A DNA stretch of 64,000 nt, from the NCBI RefSeq assembly GCF_001434335.1, contig NZ_AZFM01000001.1, positions 1-64,000 of the forward strand, in the 5' to 3' direction. The position numbers and the translations under genes were made by a program. The DNA comes from Lactobacillus kalixensis DSM 16043. Lineage in GTDB: Bacteria; Bacillota; Bacilli; Lactobacillales; Lactobacillaceae. Below are positions 18,973 through 26,611 of the stretch, one piece after another. Every line of letters begins with the position of its first letter. Position 1 is the first letter of the stretch. The notes beneath the pieces were generated by a model that saw nothing but the letters and a program-made list of their open reading frames with translations, searched no databases and was not told the origin of the DNA.

Positions 18973-19532
18973 TGAAGAAGACCTATAAGTTTTTATTCGG
19001 TTTGATTTTAGTGGTGGGTTTATTTGCTGGAAGTGGTCAAATTGCTAACGCCAAATCAGTAAAGCCATATAAAGATCCAACTACTATGCGTAAGGGTAGC
19101 TACTGGAACAAGAGTAGCGAAACTAAAAGTTATCCAAATTTGCGCAAGATTAAGAATCTGAATTTACGTGTATCTATTCGCGGCAATCGGACCTATGTCC
19201 GCTCTGGTAAAAAAGTTGTGTACACGATGTATTCTTCAGCCGGAAAGATTGAAAATGGTAAAAGCTTGACACCGACTGGAACTTACTACACTAATAATTA
19301 CCATCCACACCGCTTTGACTATGCTCTTTATCCAGTTGGCTGGATTGGTCAAGAGTATCTATTTCATTCAACGCCAACTTACTTGTGGTCAAATAAATTT
19401 AATATGACTGAAGCTAAGAAACTGGGAAAGATGCCTGCTTCTCACGGCTGCATTCGCTTGACGGTGAAGGATGCTAAATGGCTGCATGATCATGTGCCAT
19501 ACCGCACTAAAGTAATTATTTATAATCATTAG
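18972..19532 (+). CDS. secreted L,D-transpeptidase (YkuD domain)
   Basis: A 186-residue protein with a signal peptide (residues 1-27, cleavage near ANA). The YkuD catalytic domain ends with SHGCIRLT, carrying catalytic Cys160 and His158, and has an earlier conserved TPTGTYY and LFHSTP. L,D-transpeptidases form 3-3 peptidoglycan crosslinks or attach or release stem peptides at the cell surface. No LysM or SLAP anchor is present. It is translationally coupled to the GDPD gene. Confidence 0.87.
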   Translation: MKKTYKFLFGLILVVGLFAGSGQIANAKSVKPYKDPTTMRKGSYWNKSSETKSYPNLRKIKNLNLRVSIRGNRTYVRSGKKVVYTMYSSAGKIENGKSLTPTGTYYTNNYHPHRFDYALYPVGWIGQEYLFHSTPTYLWSNKFNMTEAKKLGKMPASHGCIRLTVKDAKWLHDHVPYRTKVIIYNH

Positions 19533-19536
19533 TTGG

Positions 19537-19562
19537 AAGATCCCATTTTGGGGTCTTTTTTG
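19537..19562 (+). terminator. intrinsic terminator
   Basis: AGATCCC / GGGGTCT stem with T-run. Confidence 0.78.
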
Positions 19563-19568
19563 ATTTAC

Positions 19569-19750
19569 GTAAACGTATTTACATTTTTAGGAGAATTAGG
19601 GTAAAAACGTAAACGTATTTACTTTTTAGGGAAAATTAGGGTAAAAACGTAAACGTATTTACTTTTTTAGGAGAATTAGGGTAAAAACGTAAACGTATTT
19701 ACTTTTTAGGGCAAGTTTGAGTAAAAATGTAAACATATTTACATTTTTTA
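19569..19750. repeat. five 40-bp tandem repeats with a GTAAA-N4-TTTAC dyad
   Basis: The motif GTAAACGTATTTAC starts at 19569, 19609, 19649 and 19689, with a variant GTAAACATATTTAC at 19729: an exact 40-bp period. Each unit also has a TTAGG-type stretch and a GGGTAAAAAC join. The motif is an imperfect dyad (GTAAA-N4-TTTAC). The array lies between the L,D-transpeptidase terminator and the aminotransferase promoter region, with no ORF across it. It looks like a cluster of protein-binding sites. It is not CRISPR: there are no unique spacers and the period is too short. Confidence 0.85.
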
Positions 19751-19866
19751 GATAATTTCTTGCAAGGAAAGTATTAAAATTCACCTAACATTAAATTTTT
19801 CTTTGACATAAGTTAAAATTCTACGTATAGTTAAAAGCAAAGAAGATTAACCTAGGAGGAAAATTT

Positions 19867-21036
19867 ATGGACTTAACCAAATACATGAAAAAAGGTCTTG
19901 TTGAACAAAAACCGGGGCAGATTTTAGCCTTTGCAGCTTATACTAATAAGATTCCAAATATTGTTAAATTTACTATTGGTGAGCCAGACTTTAATACTCC
20001 AGACCACATTAAAAAAGCAGCTGAACAAAGTATTGAAGACAATCATTCACACTACGCACCGTCTAACGGTACGCCGGGACTTCGCAAGGCTGCCAGTGAG
20101 TTTTTAGCAGAAAAATACGGTCAAAAATATGATCCAGATGAAATTTTAGTAACTAACGGTGTAACCGAATCAATCTATGATATGTTAACAGCAGTCTTGA
20201 ATCCTGGTGACGTTATGGTTATTCCAACACCAATTTTTCCACTTTACATTGGAGATGCAATTTCACTTGGTGCAAAAGTTGTGCAAATCGATACTTCTAA
20301 AGATGGTTTCAAGTTAAAGCCTGAAAAGCTCCAAGCGGTAATTGATGAATATGGTGACCGCGTTCGTTTGCTTGTCATGAATTACCCAACTAATCCAACA
20401 GGTGTCATGTACTCTCAAGAAGAATTGAACGCAATCGCTGACGTGATTCGTGATAAGCCGATTTTTGCTTTATGTGACGAAATTTACAGCGAACTTAATT
20501 ACGATCAAGAACATGCATCAATGGAAAAGACCTTGCATGACCAAGTAGTGCTTATGAATGGTGTATCTAAGGCTTGGGCAATGACTGGCTACAGAATCGG
20601 AATTGTGGCTGCGCCTAAGCCAATTTTGGATCAAATTGCTAAGATTCATCAAGCAATTACTACAACTGAACCAACTCCAATGCAAGATGCTGCTGAAGAA
20701 GCTTTTGCAAATGGAAAAGATGACGCTTTGCCAATGAAAGAAGAATTTAAGAAGCGGCGCGATGTCTTGGTAGAAGGGCTTGAAAAGTTAGGCTTTGATT
20801 GTGTCCAGCCTCAAGGTGCGTTTTACGTTTTTGCCAAGATTCCAGAAGGGCTTGAACAAGATGACACTAAGTTGATCTATGATCTTGCCGATAACGCGCA
20901 TGTGGCTGTGACCGCTGGATCATTTTTTGCTAAAGGTGGGGCAGGTTATGTTCGCTTGTCATATGCAGTAGCAATGGATCAAATTGAAGAAGGGCTTAAG
21001 CGCCTAGCTAAGTACGTTGAAGAACATCAAAAATAA
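19867..21036 (+). CDS. pyridoxal-phosphate aminotransferase (class I, AspC/PatA-like)
   Basis: A 389-residue fold-type I aminotransferase. The PLP-binding lysine is K235 in SKAWAMTGYRIG. Other conserved points are TIGEPDF at about 38, NGTPGLR, NYPTNPTG, the DEIYSELNY aspartate/tyrosine and the C-terminal VRLSYA arginine. It resembles aspartate or N-acetyl-diaminopimelate aminotransferases (PatA), and specificity cannot be fixed here. AGGAGG precedes the ATG and the 40-bp repeat array lies 120 bp upstream, so it is the likeliest target of that array. Monocistronic. Confidence 0.87.
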   Translation: MDLTKYMKKGLVEQKPGQILAFAAYTNKIPNIVKFTIGEPDFNTPDHIKKAAEQSIEDNHSHYAPSNGTPGLRKAASEFLAEKYGQKYDPDEILVTNGVTESIYDMLTAVLNPGDVMVIPTPIFPLYIGDAISLGAKVVQIDTSKDGFKLKPEKLQAVIDEYGDRVRLLVMNYPTNPTGVMYSQEELNAIADVIRDKPIFALCDEIYSELNYDQEHASMEKTLHDQVVLMNGVSKAWAMTGYRIGIVAAPKPILDQIAKIHQAITTTEPTPMQDAAEEAFANGKDDALPMKEEFKKRRDVLVEGLEKLGFDCVQPQGAFYVFAKIPEGLEQDDTKLIYDLADNAHVAVTAGSFFAKGGAGYVRLSYAVAMDQIEEGLKRLAKYVEEHQK

Positions 21037-21040
21037 GAAG

Positions 21041-21077
21041 AAAGATCAATTCTGAAAAAAGAATTGATCTTTTTTTG
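21041..21077 (+). terminator. intrinsic terminator
   Basis: Perfect arms AAAGATCAATTCT / AGAATTGATCTTT and a T-run. Confidence 0.93.
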
Positions 21078-21085
21078 AAAAAAAC

Positions 21086-21114
21086 TTGCATTTCATCCCA
21101 ATATTGGGTATTAT
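21086..21114 (+). promoter_or_regulatory. promoter of tRNA-Tyr/tRNA-Gln operon
   Basis: TTGCAT (21086-21091), a 17-bp spacer and TATTAT (21109-21114). Confidence 0.75.
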
Positions 21115-21130
21115 AATAAACGTCTGTTAC

Positions 21131-21212
21131 GGAGGGCTAGCGAAGTGGCTAAACGCGGCGGTCTGTAAAACCGCTCTCTCTGAGTTCGGTGGTTCGAATC
21201 CACTGCCCTCCA
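21131..21212 (+). tRNA. tRNA-Tyr (anticodon GTA)
   Basis: An 82-nt type II tRNA with a long variable arm. The acceptor GGAGGGC pairs with GCCCTCC, the anticodon loop CTGTAAA contains GTA, and the T-arm has GGTTCGAATCC. The discriminator base is A and CCA is not encoded. This tRNA is the expected ligand of the T-box before the NhaC-family gene at 52 kb. Confidence 0.95.
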
Positions 21213-21263
21213 TAGGACAACGATAGTTGTCCGAAGGAACCAACAAGTAAAAGGTTCGACGGA

Positions 21264-21335
21264 TGGGTTATAGCCAAGTGGTAAGGCAATGGTTTTTGGT
21301 ACCATCATGCGCTGGTTCGAATCCAGCTAACCCAA
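21264..21335 (+). tRNA. tRNA-Gln (anticodon TTG), second copy
   Basis: Identical over 72 nt to the copy at 12544. The bases just before it (AACCAA, then AAGTAAAAGG) also resemble those before the first copy, so the duplicated unit is larger than the tRNA. Cotranscribed with tRNA-Tyr. Confidence 0.95.
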
Positions 21336-21360
21336 TTGTTCAATCGAACACCCAACCCGA

Positions 21361-21394
21361 AAAAGAGCAAGATTTCGATCTTGCTCTTTTTTTC
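21361..21394 (+). terminator. terminator of tRNA operon
   Basis: Perfect arms AAAAGAGCAAGAT / ATCTTGCTCTTTT. The A-run on the left may let it also serve the convergent oxidoreductase gene. Confidence 0.92.
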
Positions 21395-21407
21395 TCCAAT
21401 TTTCAAA

Positions 21408-22397
21408 TTAATTTTCATCGTCAAATGGATATTTCATCCCCCAAGCGGTTCTGATGCTGGTTAAGATATGTGCGACGTCGTGTGACATTTTGAGTTGCCC
21501 ATCATCATGACCTTGTTCAACATAACGTTGCATGTCTTGAACTTCGTACTCTAAAGCTTTGTCACTATTACCAGCAGTGATTTTTTCATGGCTTTCAGTA
21601 TGAGCGTCAGAGGTATAAGTGATATCTGCTTCGGTAGCGCGCGGATATTGGTTAATTTCAACGTAGCCCTTAGTTCCTGAGACAACGCCGCGCTTAGGTT
21701 GTTTAGCTCTCATAGACAAGGCCATTACCACCATTTGATCTTTAGTGTTTTTCATAATAATTCCAGATTGTTCATCAACGCCGGTTTCAAAGAATTTCAC
21801 GCTAGTCAAAATGCTGTTAGGCTCTTCACTTAAGAAGGTGCGGGCAAAAGCAGTCGCGTAACCACCGATATCAAGGAGTGCTCCGCCAGCTAAATCTTTA
21901 TTAAAGAAGCGATTATTTGGATCGTAGTCTTTCAAAGAACCGAAGTTAACTTGAATCATCTTGATTTGACCCAATTTTCCATCATTGATTAAATCAAGGA
22001 CTTTTTTGTAAATTGGCATGTGGTAAAGGGTGAAGCCTTCAGTTAAGATCAACCCTTTTTCTTTAGCCAGTTTTTCCACTTCGTCGAATTGGCGAGCATT
22101 AACTGTAATGGCCTTTTCACAGAAGACATGCTTACCTGCATTTAAGGCTTTCTTGATGTAGTCGTAGTGAAAAGTGTGTGGGGTAGCGATATAAATAATG
22201 TCGATGTTAGGATCGGCGATCATTTCATCTGGGTTAGTGAAAGTATGCTTAACCTTCTTTTCTTGAGCAAATTCTTTTAATGCCTCTTCGTTAGGGTTTG
22301 CAGCTGCGTAAACTTCACCATTGACTGTATTTAAGGCATCTGCCATGTCATGTGCAATCCAGCCAGTACCAATAATTCCCCAATTGTATTTTGTCAT
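21408..22397 (-). CDS. Gfo/Idh/MocA family oxidoreductase
   Basis: A 329-residue NAD(P)-dependent sugar or polyol dehydrogenase-type protein. The N-terminal Rossmann motif is GIIGTGWIA, followed by IYIATPHTFHYDYIKKAL, CEKAITVN (the family EKP-like catalytic Lys) and GGALLDIGGYA. The ATG at 22397 is chosen over an upstream GTG because AAAGGTG sits seven bases before it and the GTG lies within that ribosome site. It follows an RpiA-like gene by one base, so a shared role in pentose or polyol metabolism under the divergent RpiR regulator is inferred. Confidence 0.87.
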   Translation of the reverse strand: MTKYNWGIIGTGWIAHDMADALNTVNGEVYAAANPNEEALKEFAQEKKVKHTFTNPDEMIADPNIDIIYIATPHTFHYDYIKKALNAGKHVFCEKAITVNARQFDEVEKLAKEKGLILTEGFTLYHMPIYKKVLDLINDGKLGQIKMIQVNFGSLKDYDPNNRFFNKDLAGGALLDIGGYATAFARTFLSEEPNSILTSVKFFETGVDEQSGIIMKNTKDQMVVMALSMRAKQPKRGVVSGTKGYVEINQYPRATEADITYTSDAHTESHEKITAGNSDKALEYEVQDMQRYVEQGHDDGQLKMSHDVAHILTSIRTAWGMKYPFDDEN

Positions 22398-22398
22398 T

Positions 22399-23073
22399 TT
22401 ATTCACCTTTCTTTATTTCAATTGACTTGTTTTGCTTATTTGTAGTAATAATTGAAGTAACTAAGTTGTGAAAGTAAGAACTAGAAACTACACCATTTAA
22501 AGCCAAAAGTTCTTGATTAAGTTGGTCGATGTTTTTCCAAGTTTTACTATTAATATCAATTAAATAATTACCAAGTGGACTTCTAGCAAAAGAAGCAACG
22601 GCCACACCTTGGCGAATTTGTGCTTGCAAGTCCTTTTCTTTGCAAAAAGTTAAGACACTCTCTGCTGCGTCAGCAGCAACTTCGATGCAGAGTTGAACAG
22701 CAGGTGACAATTCTTTAGTTACTTTTTGACCTGGAACGAGTAAAATATATTCACTCGCTCTTTCAGCGGCTAATTTTTCAAAGAAGTGGATACCTCCGTT
22801 ACTCTTTAATGCGTTTAAATTTTCATCGACGCTGTCAGCTCCATCAAAGGCTAAGTCAAAGTGTGTTGCTTCATTAATGCTTTGGACATTCAGTCCGATT
22901 TCAGCACAATTAAGCCGAGTTAATTCAGATGGAGAATAGAGCTTAATTGGCAAGTTTTCTTCTTTGATTTTCTTTGCCAAATCGAAGACATTGCTGCCGC
23001 CACCTAAACAAATTTGATCGTGAGCTTTTAATTTAGTAAAAGCTAATTCGCTAATTGCAGAAATTTTTCTCAC
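22399..23073 (-). CDS. rpiA: ribose-5-phosphate isomerase A-like protein (divergent)
   Basis: A 224-residue RpiA-fold protein. Family landmarks are present but altered: LGGGSN at about 23-28 (usually LGTGST), AFDGADSVDENL (usually DGADE) and LKSNGGIHFFEK (usually KGGGGALLREK). Conventional RpiA would interconvert ribose-5-P and ribulose-5-P; the changes could mean another sugar phosphate. The start is unclear: the GTG at 23073 lies directly on the AGAAGGTGAG ribosome site, so an unusual start such as ATT at 23064 is possible. First gene of a two-gene unit with the oxidoreductase. Confidence 0.75.
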   Translation of the reverse strand: MRKISAISELAFTKLKAHDQICLGGGSNVFDLAKKIKEENLPIKLYSPSELTRLNCAEIGLNVQSINEATHFDLAFDGADSVDENLNALKSNGGIHFFEKLAAERASEYILLVPGQKVTKELSPAVQLCIEVAADAAESVLTFCKEKDLQAQIRQGVAVASFARSPLGNYLIDINSKTWKNIDQLNQELLALNGVVSSSYFHNLVTSIITTNKQNKSIEIKKGE

Positions 23074-23117
23074 CTTCTATTTTTATTAAAATCGCTTACA
23101 CGGATAGATTAATATAA

Positions 23118-23158
23118 AATAATTTACACGTCAATAAAAATGATGTAAATTATTTACA
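23118..23158. promoter_or_regulatory. palindromic operator between rpiA-like and RpiR genes
   Basis: TGTAAATTATTTACA at 23144-23158 is a perfect 7-1-7 palindrome just before the regulator's ribosome site. A further AATAATTTACA at 23118-23128 is the exact inverse of TGTAAATTATT at 23144-23154. It is a likely RpiR operator controlling both divergent units. Confidence 0.7.
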
Positions 23159-23173
23159 AAAAGAGGAATTAAG

Positions 23174-23998
23174 ATGACAACAATTATTGATCAGATCTAT
23201 AGTCATTTGCCAGCGATGACTACTAGTGACCAAAAAATCGCTAATGTGATTTTGCATAATCCCGAGACTGTAGTGAATATGACTATTTCGGAATTGTCCG
23301 AAAAAGCTAAGGTAAGTGCACCGTCAGTGACACGATTTTGTCGAAATTTAAATCTAGTAGGTTTTCATGAATTGAAGATCAAACTTGCACAGGTGCAGGA
23401 TGAGCCTGCTTTAAAAGAAATGACTAAGAGTGATTTAGATGGCAGTTTAAAACAGATTGCAGCAAATAAAGTTGCAGAGATTGAGGCAACTTTAGATATA
23501 GATCCGAAAATTTTAAAGAAAGTTTTGGCGATTTTGAAAAATAGTCGCGTGATTCAAGTAGCAGCTCAAGGTGATACTTATCCTGTGGCAAGTGATGCTG
23601 TGTATAAGTTTAATCAACTGGGGATGCTTGCGATTTCTGCAGAAATGAATGAACTGGCAATTGCGCAGACGATGAATTTAAATGAGCAAGATTGTTTGCT
23701 GGTGATTTCAAATTCAGGTGAAGCAACGGATCTTCTTAAAGAAATTAAGATTGCTAAAGATAAAAAAGTGAAGGTAATTGCGATTACTAATCGAGAAGAT
23801 TCACCAATCGCCTTGGCTAGTGATTATCATTTGAAGACAGGAGTAAGGCAGACGGTCCTGCAAATGCAGTATTTCTTTTCAAGGGTGTCAGCTTTTACAA
23901 TGATCGAGGCGCTATTTTTACTTTTGATTAATAGTGATAACAAGTATGTTGAACATATTAGGCGGCATGAAGAGATTATTTCTGATCAGAAAGTTTAA
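23174..23998 (+). CDS. MurR/RpiR family transcriptional regulator
   Basis: A 274-residue regulator. The N-terminal HTH_6 domain is at residues 1-77 (TIIDQIYSHLPAMTTSDQKIA, SELSEKAKVSAPSVTRFCRNL). The C-terminal SIS domain at about 110-250 senses a phosphosugar (VIQVAAQGDTY, LLVISNSGEATDLLKEI, VIAITNREDSPIA). It is divergent from the RpiA-like/oxidoreductase pair with a shared palindromic operator, so it probably controls that pair in response to a sugar phosphate. AGAGGAATTA precedes the ATG. Confidence 0.9.
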   Translation: MTTIIDQIYSHLPAMTTSDQKIANVILHNPETVVNMTISELSEKAKVSAPSVTRFCRNLNLVGFHELKIKLAQVQDEPALKEMTKSDLDGSLKQIAANKVAEIEATLDIDPKILKKVLAILKNSRVIQVAAQGDTYPVASDAVYKFNQLGMLAISAEMNELAIAQTMNLNEQDCLLVISNSGEATDLLKEIKIAKDKKVKVIAITNREDSPIALASDYHLKTGVRQTVLQMQYFFSRVSAFTMIEALFLLLINSDNKYVEHIRRHEEIISDQKV

Positions 23999-24025
23999 GT
24001 AATCCACCCAGAAATGTAGCATATT

Positions 24026-24054
24026 ATTGGAATGTTAGAATGAAGTAGTTATAA
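24026..24054 (+). promoter_or_regulatory. promoter of beta-helix gene leader
   Basis: TTGGAA (24026-24031), a 17-bp spacer and TATAAT (24049-24054). Transcription would start near 24061, upstream of the terminator at 24095. Confidence 0.65.
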
Positions 24055-24094
24055 TATAGTTTGAACAAATAATCGAATTAAAAATTTACCAAAA

Positions 24095-24126
24095 GCAAAG
24101 TTTGTTAAATCAAACTTTGTTTTATT
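24095..24126 (+). terminator. terminator within leader of beta-helix gene
   Basis: Perfect CAAAGTTTG / CAAACTTTG stem and T-rich tail. It could terminate readthrough from the RpiR gene, or act as an attenuator, because a promoter lies upstream of it and the coding region downstream. Confidence 0.75.
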
Positions 24127-24152
24127 TTGACTAAGAAATGAGGAAGTTCTGA

Positions 24153-25268
24153 ATGGCAAGAATTGTTAAAGTCGGTGCTGGTGGCGATGAAGTTGACTGG
24201 CATGAAGCACTAAAAGACTTAAGAGCTGATGATGTGCTTTTGCTTGAGCCTGGATTTTATGAACTGCCACAAGGAATCGCACTAACTGATATTACTATCA
24301 AAGGTATGGGTAGAACTCCAGAAGATACCACGATTTTGGGCTATGTCACTGTAACTGGGAATAGTCGGTATGTTACTTTAGAGAATTTGTGTATTAATAC
24401 TAATACTGACCACAATAGTCTTTTTGTTCCTGTAGAAACTGACGGTTATGTGACAATGCGTAACTGTATTATCAAAAGTGTTGGAACTGATACAGCTGCA
24501 ATTGCGGCTAATGGTAAGATCACGATGGAAATTTACTCAACTAAGATCCAGAATGGTTCTTTATCAATGTTTGCGGATGCAGATTTTCGTTTAGAGATGA
24601 ACGATTCGATTATTGACTATCCATCTGATGAATATTGCGCCTTAGCACTTGAGGGGAAAGGAACCGCAATTATCAATAATTCAAGAGTTTATGGTTCAAC
24701 CAATACTTTTACCAAGTCTAATGTTGAATTAGATATCAATAATTCTCAAATGGACTATATTGTTCTTCACGGTCAAACTTGGATGAATCTACTTAACAGT
24801 CGAGTTTTGTCAACAGATGATTCTTGTCTTTATATTAGTGATTCATGCTGGTGTAATATTGTTAGTGGCAAGTTTAATGGTGGAGTTTATATTGATAAAG
24901 AAGCACGGATTATTATGCAAAATAGTGTGATGAGCCGTTTGATCGCCATTAATGAAGCTAAAATTACGATGACGGGCTGCACAGTAACTGCGCATGCAGA
25001 TTTTCAAGATAGAGTAGATGCTGATGCTACTCGTGTAAGCTTCAGTGGTGATTTAGATTACGAATATTTCTTAGCTATCAGTGGGCAAGCAAAGTTAAGA
25101 GGGCATGATTTGGTCTTAAATGCTAATCAATCTGGCTTATTAGTACGTGATGACGCTCAATTTAATACCAATGTTTTAGCGAGTGATCAGAAGAGCTTGG
25201 AAATTGAATGCAACAAGAAGCCAAATGTGAAAATTTATGGACTACACTGGACCGCTAAAAGAAAATAA
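24153..25268 (+). CDS. right-handed parallel beta-helix protein, cytoplasmic
   Basis: A 371-residue protein made of short repeating strands, with about 12-15 turns visible as hydrophobic-x-hydrophobic rungs (ITIKGMG, VTLENLCI, VTMRNCII, ITMEIYSTKI, FRLEMNDSII, AIINNSRV, LDINNSQM, MNLLNSRV, ITMTGCTV). This is the pectate-lyase-like beta-helix pattern. No signal peptide or membrane span is present, unusual for a beta-helix. The N-terminal VKVGAGGDEVDWHEALKDL resembles the opening of pectin-lyase-fold proteins. No catalytic residues recognised; function unknown. GAGGAAG precedes the ATG. Confidence 0.7.
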   Translation: MARIVKVGAGGDEVDWHEALKDLRADDVLLLEPGFYELPQGIALTDITIKGMGRTPEDTTILGYVTVTGNSRYVTLENLCINTNTDHNSLFVPVETDGYVTMRNCIIKSVGTDTAAIAANGKITMEIYSTKIQNGSLSMFADADFRLEMNDSIIDYPSDEYCALALEGKGTAIINNSRVYGSTNTFTKSNVELDINNSQMDYIVLHGQTWMNLLNSRVLSTDDSCLYISDSCWCNIVSGKFNGGVYIDKEARIIMQNSVMSRLIAINEAKITMTGCTVTAHADFQDRVDADATRVSFSGDLDYEYFLAISGQAKLRGHDLVLNANQSGLLVRDDAQFNTNVLASDQKSLEIECNKKPNVKIYGLHWTAKRK

Positions 25269-25350
25269 GTTAAAATAACTGTTCAGTTATAAATAATGCA
25301 ATCTAGACCAATTTAGTTTATAATAAATTTAGTGAGTGGGAGGTGCGCGT

Positions 25351-26049
25351 ATGGAAGAACCAATGTACATCAAAATTCACAACCAAATTAAACGTGATAT
25401 TGAAAAGCATGTTTATAAGGTTGGGGATCGAATTCCAGCTGAGCGGCAATTAGCTGTCAAATTTGGTGTTTCAAGAATGACCCTGCGTCAAGCAATCAAG
25501 ACTTTGGAGGATGAAGGGATTCTTGAACGAAGACTTGGTAGTGGGACTTATGTTGCCAATCAGAAAGTCCAAGAAAAAATGTCTGGGATTATGTCTTTTA
25601 CCGAGATTACTGAAGCAAATGGTCAAGTTCCTTCAAGTAAATTAATTTCTTATCAAGTTGGTAAGCCATCTTTATCAGAAAAAGAACGCTTGAATCTTGA
25701 TGCAAATAGTGATGTTTTGCGCATGGAAAGAATTCGTTATGCCGATGACACCCCGATTTGTTATGAAGTAGTTACGGTACCATATCATTTAGTTGAAAAT
25801 AATACTAAAGAAGAAATTTCTACCCATCTTTATTCAACTTTGGAAAAAAATGACTACCACCTTGGACGGGTGACTGAACATATTTCAGCGGCAGTTGCTA
25901 ATGAGAATGATGCACGTTTGCTTAAAGCAAAAAAAGGCGAGGCTTTGATTACAAGAAGACAAGTTACAGAATTGTCTGATGGACAACCTTTTGAATATAC
26001 ACGTGCGCGCTATGTTGCAGAAAGATTTGAATTTACTTTTTCTAAGTAG
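25351..26049 (+). CDS. GntR family transcriptional regulator (HutC/UTRA type)
   Basis: A 232-residue regulator with a winged helix-turn-helix at residues 1-70 (YIKIHNQIKRDIEKHVYKVG, ERQLAVKFGVSRMTLRQAI, RRLGSGTYVA) and a C-terminal UTRA ligand domain (residues 90-230; MERIRYADDTPICYEVVTVP). The ATG at 25351 has GGGAGGTG at the right distance; an in-frame upstream start at 25336 would be too close to it. UTRA regulators usually sense sugar phosphates or amino sugars. No target lies directly beside it. Confidence 0.9.
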   Translation: MEEPMYIKIHNQIKRDIEKHVYKVGDRIPAERQLAVKFGVSRMTLRQAIKTLEDEGILERRLGSGTYVANQKVQEKMSGIMSFTEITEANGQVPSSKLISYQVGKPSLSEKERLNLDANSDVLRMERIRYADDTPICYEVVTVPYHLVENNTKEEISTHLYSTLEKNDYHLGRVTEHISAAVANENDARLLKAKKGEALITRRQVTELSDGQPFEYTRARYVAERFEFTFSK

Positions 26050-26054
26050 AAAAC

Positions 26055-26101
26055 AAAAAGACTCCATTTCACTCAAAATGAGTGGAAGTGGAGTCTTTTT
26101 T
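26055..26101. terminator. bidirectional terminator between GntR gene and tagD
   Basis: A long stem (AAAGACTCCATTTCACT / AGTGGAAGTGGAGTCTTT) is flanked by A-run and T-run, serving both convergent genes. Confidence 0.92.
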
Positions 26102-26486
26102 ACTTCAAATCTTCTTTGATTTTTGTTGTAGAAATACCTGGTGTTCTAGGTAAGTAAACCACATCACAATATGGCTTCAAAAAGTCAAACTTGCCGCGCC
26201 AGTCATCTCCCATTACAAAGGTATCGATATTATATTTTTGAACGTCAGAAATCTTTTGATCCCAGTCTTCTTCAGGAATAACTTCGTCAACAAAACGAAT
26301 TGCTTCTAAAATATATTTTCTTTCAGGATATGTGTTATAAGCTTCTTTGTGCTTTTTAAATTCGTTAAATTCATCTGTTGATAAACCTACAATTAAGTAA
26401 TCTCCCATTTCTTTTGCTCGCTTAAGTAAACGCACATGACCATAGTGGAGTAAATCGAAGGTTCCGTAAGTAATAACTTTTTTCAT
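26100..26486 (-). CDS. tagD: glycerol-3-phosphate cytidylyltransferase
   Basis: A 128-residue cytidylyltransferase making CDP-glycerol for poly(glycerol phosphate) teichoic acid. The nucleotidyltransferase HxGH motif is in LLHYGHV (residues 13-19), and RTPGISTTKIK near the C-terminus is the second signature. Length and sequence match TagD. It is divergent from tagA and complements the TagF-like gene at 33.8 kb. Confidence 0.93.
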   Translation of the reverse strand: MKKVITYGTFDLLHYGHVRLLKRAKEMGDYLIVGLSTDEFNEFKKHKEAYNTYPERKYILEAIRFVDEVIPEEDWDQKISDVQKYNIDTFVMGDDWRGKFDFLKPYCDVVYLPRTPGISTTKIKEDLK

Positions 26487-26611
26487 ATTTTTCTCCTAGC
26501 TTATTGAACGAACTAATTTTAGCATAATTGAAGAAAAGGTAAAACTTCCCCCTGTTACGATAGCCTTTTGGTAAAATAAAGTAAAAGACAAGAGACAACG
26601 AGGTATTTACT

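Noticed and set aside
19569-19750. Regular repeats as a CRISPR array.
   Set aside because: The 40-bp period leaves no variable spacers, neighbouring units are alike along their whole length, and no cas genes are present.
21263-21454. Short ORFs across the tRNA-Tyr and tRNA-Gln genes on both strands.
   Set aside because: They coincide with the tRNAs and a terminator and have no ribosome site.
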